DNA from: Cunninghamia lanceolata
Taxonomy: Eukaryota > Streptophyta > Pinopsida > Cupressales > Cupressaceae
Assembly: GCA_027924645.1 (NCBI GenBank)
Contig: BSBN01000254.1
Span: 10,248,001-10,312,000, forward strand
Direction: 5' to 3'
Length of the DNA stretch: 64,000 bases
In this document: positions 59,690 to 64,000 of the stretch, one piece after another
Position numbering within the stretch: the stretch's first letter is position 1
How the letters are laid out: each line of letters opens with the position of its first letter
Made by a program: the position numbers and the translations under genes
Notes under the pieces: model-generated
The model's input: only the letters and a program-made list of their open reading frames with translations
The model's database searches: none
What the model was told of the DNA's origin: nothing

Positions 59690-60260
59690 TAACAATTTAG
59701 CCTCGTGATTCTTCAAATGTGAGGACATATCTTTAAAATATGTAAAGCTACATAGGTGCATATTATTATTTATAATTGGAACTAATCTCTCAAGAAGCAT
59801 GATTTGTAATTCATGATCATCAAATTTGTGTTTGATTTTACAACATAAAGAATGAAAGTGAATGACATAATTATTTATTAGCTAAGTAATTTGTTGAATG
59901 CATCTAGTAAGATAATTCACCATTATCTTCAACCCCATGTTTATATAAAAATATTGTAAGAAGCTTGTAGCAAGGTCATCAAATCATTTGATATTTCTCT
60001 AAGGTAATGAATAAAACCATTAAATTGCATAGTCCTTTGGGGTTTGAGGAAAAAACTTAGCTAATATATTATAGATAAATCAATTGGTTTAGCTATAAAA
60101 GATTGTATGTGGATGATTGGATCTCCTTTTACATTGTATACTTCATATCTAGGAGCCATGAATTGTACATGTAGTGCATATGTAATAAGCTCAAAAGATA
60201 AAGTTGTGTGATGTAAATGATTTCAAGCATTAGAATCCTTCATATTATCTTTTACTCCCT
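59690..60260 (-). pseudogene. gypsy gag remnant
   Basis: Minus strand in shifting phases: FMAPRYEVYNVKGDPIIH (~60165), then MQFNGFIHYLREISNDL (~60030), FYINMGLKIMVNYLTRCIQ and LINNYVIHFHSLCCKIKH (~59870). The order matches the retrotransposon gag domain of plant Ty3/gypsy elements (…P.FE.YDG.GDP..H…; W…L…I..W; L…L.Q…E.l..Y..RF). Heavily decayed; no zinc knuckle found. Confidence 0.6.
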
Positions 60261-62848
60261 TCTTTATTGCAACTTTCCACTTCTTATAATAGTGTATCTA
60301 CGGTAGAGGTAGAGACAATGGTGGTATTAGTTGTATGTGAAATAATGGAGGAAGTGTAGTGGGTTGTGAGGTGAGAGGTGAAGTCATAACCATGGTGCAA
60401 TGGGTCACTTTATGTGAAGCATTAGTGATGGGGTGAGATGGAAAAATAGTATGAGTAATAGGTTGGAAAGGAGAAATAGTGTGCTCGATATATGAATGTA
60501 GGGTATAAAATTAGTGAGCATGCGAGTAGAATGGTGACATATAGGTGGGATGCTATATGGATTAGAGATGATACTAGATATCATGAACATATGAGTGTAA
60601 CCATGGGGAAAGACATATTACAAAATATGGCCAATTGGGAAGGAGCTACGAACAATGGAAGTAGGAGTGACACTAGGGTTAATACTGGTGGTGATCATGG
60701 AAGTGGTAAGAGTAGGGTTTTTAGTAGAATAAGAGAATGGATGAAAAGATAAACCATTAAAAGGGTTTAATAAAGATCCCATATCTTGTAAAATATATGT
60801 GTCATGAAGGCATCTCTCTAGTGTCTTAAAAAAATTGTGTTAATTAACTATAAAATTTTTCTTGAGTAAATTCATCAATTAAAGCTTTTCAAGTAAGTGA
60901 AAGATTTTGTTTACCCAAACATGAATCATGACCATAGTTTTATTTCAATCATCTAGGCGAGTATCAACATGAGCACCATTAAAGATATCATAATGGTTAG
61001 AATGGGAAGCTGTATTAGGGTTTAGATAAGTATTCCTTCTTAGTGGAAGATTAGGATCACGAGTATCTCATTGTATAAACATATGTCAAAGGGTAATCAT
61101 TCTTTGATGAGAAACAATAGAAAACTATAAGTATGTTAAATCTAAAATAAGAGGAAATGCAAACCCTAAAGCTAATGTGTTGATGGGTAGGGTGAGTGAA
61201 AGATATGATATAAAAATAAGCACACTAAACCCTAAAGTAAAAATATATCAATGAAGCTAAAAAATGGAAAGAGAATCAAATTTTGAAATATAAGGTGTAA
61301 AAATAAAAAAAATCTAAAATTTGAAGATCCGAATATTTATGTAAAATCCTAGTGGAAACTAGGTTGTGTAAGAGTATATGGGTTCACTAAAATGTAAAGA
61401 GGAATAACCCTTCTTTGAACTTAATCTAGGCTAATCAAATGAAATGCATTCAACATAGCATAAATTAGGATAGATTAATTAAAAAGATCATTTTGGGAGT
61501 GTGTAATTTAGAATTAAATTTCAAGCAAGGAAATTAATTGTGATGGATGGTTTATGTAGCTCTAGGCTTGATGAAGAAGAATACATATGATGTGCTATTG
61601 AAGATCAATTATATTGAGGCTAGAAATGATAGATCTCTATGTGTTCTCCACTTTAGATTCCGTGTAGGCTATAACTTTTCCTAGATCCAATTAGCAATCC
61701 CAAATCACTTCTATAAGCATAGTTATACTCTATGGTCTATGAATTTGATGTTTTAACTTATCAAGCTCTAATCCCTAATTCACTGATCTCTATTTTTCAA
61801 TTAGGATAAGCTACATTTAAGAATAACTTTAGGATCTTGTTAGATCACTAGGGAACATGTTCTCCTAGGTTAACCCCCATGGATAGACTAGTTGTATAGT
61901 TATGCTAATGATGATAGGTAACAAGAAAATCATGTAGATATCTAAGGATGATGTGATGCAAAGTTGGATGCTTTTTAGGTGCTATAATTCAAGTGTGAAT
62001 GACACACTCCTACCTTAAATGAGAATGATATTTGAAACCCAAATGAAATCTAAATAATGCTTGGGGGTATGAGGATGTTAAATGAATGCCAATAACATCT
62101 TTAAATAGGGCACAATGAGTGTAGATTGTATGGAAAAGTATATAGAAATTGATAACATACTATTTGATGTATAGGAATATGTATAAATAGGAATAGGTAA
62201 AGAATAGAAAAATAAACCTAACTTGAAACAAGATTACACCATTTTTAATATGTAAAGAATAGAAATATACAAAAAAACTGCATGCCGCACTGCTGATGGG
62301 CCAGAATGCAAAAGTAACCACTACTATTGTAGTTGTTTCCCAAAAAAACAACAAAATCTTGCGTAGAACGAAACCACATTACAATGAATATCCCGAGTTT
62401 CAAAGAAATCGTCAATAATGTCTGAGTCGATTACATTTCGACCAGCCGACTATTTTACAAGTGTCGGCTGATTAAGATTTACCACATGCAACTGGAGTTT
62501 GTTAAGCACTTTTACAGATTCAAACAAACATACAATGCTATGCTTCTCTGAAAACAAGTAGCCATTTACAAAATCAAAACAAATTGCACCATGCAATTCA
62601 GGGGCAATCATGCCAGTTTGTAGATTCAGTTAAAATATTGTCATAATGTATTCAGATAAGTCTGGATTTTCATATTGATTCACATATAAGTATGACGATT
62701 ATTGTGAACTATGGCCACAACACCTAACAGCTGTGATGAGAATAAAACTTGAACCAGTCCTCCATTAGCCAAAGAAAAGCTTCCACCGATTTATTATATA
62801 CCAGAGTTTATTTTTTTCTTCTCGTCACTTACAAAGAAAAACAGAAGA
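60261..62848. other. AT-rich stretch without recognised genes
   Basis: Only short frames (60492-60752, 62160-62354, 62749-63006), none recognised. 60280-60760 is composed of repeated gtagtg/ggtgag/atgagtg words on the plus strand. Nothing else supported. Confidence 0.45.
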
Positions 62849-63012
62849 GCCAATCCATTCACCCAAAAAAAAGAAGAAAAAGAAAAACCTATAGACTAAG
62901 GACAATTAGCTCACGCTTATATTTTTCTAATAGTTCGGAGAACATTCTGTCATCTCTCTTGCAAGTATCAGACAACAGCCGCTTGAACGATTGTGATTGC
63001 TATTAAACCGGT
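62849..63012. repeat. long copy of the 5755 segment, 3' flank of the WRC ORF
   Basis: Matches 5755-5889 but with 33 extra bases (about 62915-62947). Contains the A/G-rich stretch aaaaaaaagaagaaaaagaa. It lies downstream of the minus-strand WRC ORF, so it may be its 3' UTR. Confidence 0.75.
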
Positions 63013-63056
63013 ATGATACTTCTCCAAATCCTTGAAATACTGTGACTCACAAATCT

Positions 63057-63797
63057 TCAATTCCCATTCCTTTTGGAGTACTGCATCTGGACTTTCTTTT
63101 CCTTCACAAACACTTTTGCACCACAAATAGACCTTACATCCGAATCGTCTCTGTGCCCTTCAGGCAAAAGACAACGAAGACTATGTCTCTGAGCAGGAGT
63201 AAGCTCTCGATTCCAACCTTCTATCATTATTGCAGGCAGAAGCTCTTTGAGATCCGATTCCAACTTTCCATCATTATTGTTCATCGCTCTTTTGCTGGTT
63301 CCAACAGGCTGACTTGTATCCACTTGTGTTGCAGAAGCCATACGATCTTCCATTGGAATGGATTTTTTGTCCTCTTTAGGCTGTTTTTCACAGGGCTTTA
63401 TAGGATGTTGCTTCCTCCTCTCCCTTCTTGCCAAATAATTTCTAGTTGCCAAATCAATGTGATGCTGGCAATAAATGTGGTTAACGCGTGCATTTTTACA
63501 TTGCCAATGGTTTTTCCGATCTGATCGTTGGCAACGGTATGCATCTGGGATGAGACAATGCTTTCTCTTTCTGGTCTTCTTTTCCTCTGTTGAGCACAGA
63601 TCATGCTTCTCTTTCCCCATTGCTGTGCTCTGATTAGAATCAATCCCAGGGAGCCTGTCTATGTTGAGTTTAGTAAGGGAGCCTTTTTCATCTCTTTTAT
63701 AAACATAAAGGGCAAAGATGAGAGAGGAACCTAGAATTAGGGTTAGTATTACCTTTAGATCAATTAAATGGAAAAGTAGGTAGGGATTTAATTCCAT
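63057..63797 (-). CDS. WRC-type zinc-finger protein (putative)
   Basis: An intact 246-codon frame. From residue 60 (MGKEKHDLCS, alternative start at 63620) it is highly charged with a basic stretch KKTRKRKH (73-80), a possible nuclear signal. Residues 88-130 form a WRC-like C3H motif: YRCQRSDRKNHWQC then IYCQHH, with Cys 89, Cys 100, Cys 110 and His 113, followed by RRERRK. The standard WRC spacing is C-x9-C-x10-C-x2-H; here it is x10 and x9. WRC motifs occur in growth-regulating factors, in JmjC demethylases and in other plant nuclear proteins. No QLQ or JmjC domain is present in this frame. Residues 1-40 contain a hydrophobic run (ILTLILGSSLIFALYVY) that may be misread leader or intron. It could be a gene, one exon, or a captured gene fragment. 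Confidence 0.55.
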   Translation of the reverse strand: MELNPYLLFHLIDLKVILTLILGSSLIFALYVYKRDEKGSLTKLNIDRLPGIDSNQSTAMGKEKHDLCSTEEKKTRKRKHCLIPDAYRCQRSDRKNHWQCKNARVNHIYCQHHIDLATRNYLARRERRKQHPIKPCEKQPKEDKKSIPMEDRMASATQVDTSQPVGTSKRAMNNNDGKLESDLKELLPAIMIEGWNRELTPAQRHSLRCLLPEGHRDDSDVRSICGAKVFVKEKKVQMQYSKRNGN

Positions 63798-63978
63798 GCG
63801 TAAACAGCCCAGTGCATAGCTATCTGTTCAAACACTCTTTTATAAATATAAAAGGCAAAGATGACAGTGCAACCTAGAATTAAGGTTAGTATTACCCTTA
63901 AATCAATTAAATGGAAAAGTAGGTAGGGATTTAATTCCACGCATAAACAGCTGAGTGCATAGCTATCTATTCAAGCAA
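63692..63978. repeat. 143-bp tandem duplication over the WRC ORF 5' end
   Basis: ctcttttataaa begins at 63692 and again at 63835. The two units stay similar through ttaggtagggatttaattcca.gc.taaacag and agtgcatagctatct. The first unit holds the upstream ATG (63797). The second has GTG at that place, so only one copy can start the 246-codon frame. Confidence 0.88.
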
Positions 63979-64000
63979 AGACCTAGATCCCACATAAATA
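63921..64000. repeat. start of repeat R1, copy 3 (runs off the window)
   Basis: taggtagggatttaattccacgcataaacagctgag to cccacataaata matches 5960-6030 within R1 copy 1, with a few changes and a 4-base insertion. The rest lies beyond 64000. Confidence 0.7.

Noticed and set aside
63042..63524. Plus-strand 160-codon frame
   Set aside because: Antisense to the WRC ORF, which has the recognisable motif.
63715..63740. Tiny intron (GTAATAC...TTCTAG) near the 5' end of the WRC ORF
   Set aside because: About 25 bases is far too short for a plant intron.

Overview
The window looks like nuclear DNA of a large-genome seed plant, most likely a gymnosperm (conifer-type). This is inferred from the transposon families, their deep nesting, the overall AT-richness and the scarcity of host genes. 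Almost everything recognisable is decayed transposable-element sequence. The only intact host-like reading frame is a WRC-type zinc-finger ORF at the right end (63057-63797, minus).

Layout, left to right. 1-4970 is the 3' part of a plant L1-type LINE (plus) with reverse transcriptase, zinc finger, RNase H, an extra downstream ORF, a G/T-rich 3' UTR and a poly(A) tail; it abuts an older minus-strand LINE scrap (4971-5500). 5755-5922 is a short segment also found beside the WRC gene, followed by repeat 'R1' (5923-6888; second copy 42926-43869; the start of a third at 63921-64000). 6889-10199 is AT-rich without genes. 10373-18078 is a complete Ty1/copia-class LTR element with perfect 5-bp target duplications. 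It has gag but no pol, and carries an unrelated ORF of about 940 codons; it is nested in the LTR of another copia element. 19291-20640 and 22401-26591 are minus-strand copia elements; the second has target duplications and has lost its reverse transcriptase.

28396-36052 is the 3' half of a Ty3/gypsy Tat-like element: RNase H, integrase, a long 3' region with an antisense plant-mobile-domain (PMD) ORF, and a 3' LTR. This element, together with the copia gag it sits in and a LINE inserted in that gag, is present twice: copy A 30680-42924 and copy B 43946-52455. The pair is a segmental duplication with R1 at its junction. The LINE in both copies carries a third ORF of about 600-625 codons downstream of RNase H. 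Copy A was later hit by a 3.68-kb TG...CA insertion (38822-42501) full of ATCATGAT-type repeats and TGACGTCA palindromes. In copy B the host copia can be followed through three interruptions: gag N-terminus 49360, LINE 49609-54355, gag C-terminus 54360, LTR element 54874-58364, then zinc knuckle and integrase 58370-59340.

59341-62848 holds a minus-strand gypsy gag remnant and otherwise nothing recognised. The right end holds the WRC ORF, a 143-bp tandem duplication over its 5' end, and the start of R1.

The strongest candidates for something undescribed are the downstream third ORFs of two LINE lineages, the pol-less copia element with a large unknown ORF, and the repeat-rich 3.68-kb LTR-like insertion. 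All reading-frame statements come from reading the sequence; no database search was possible.
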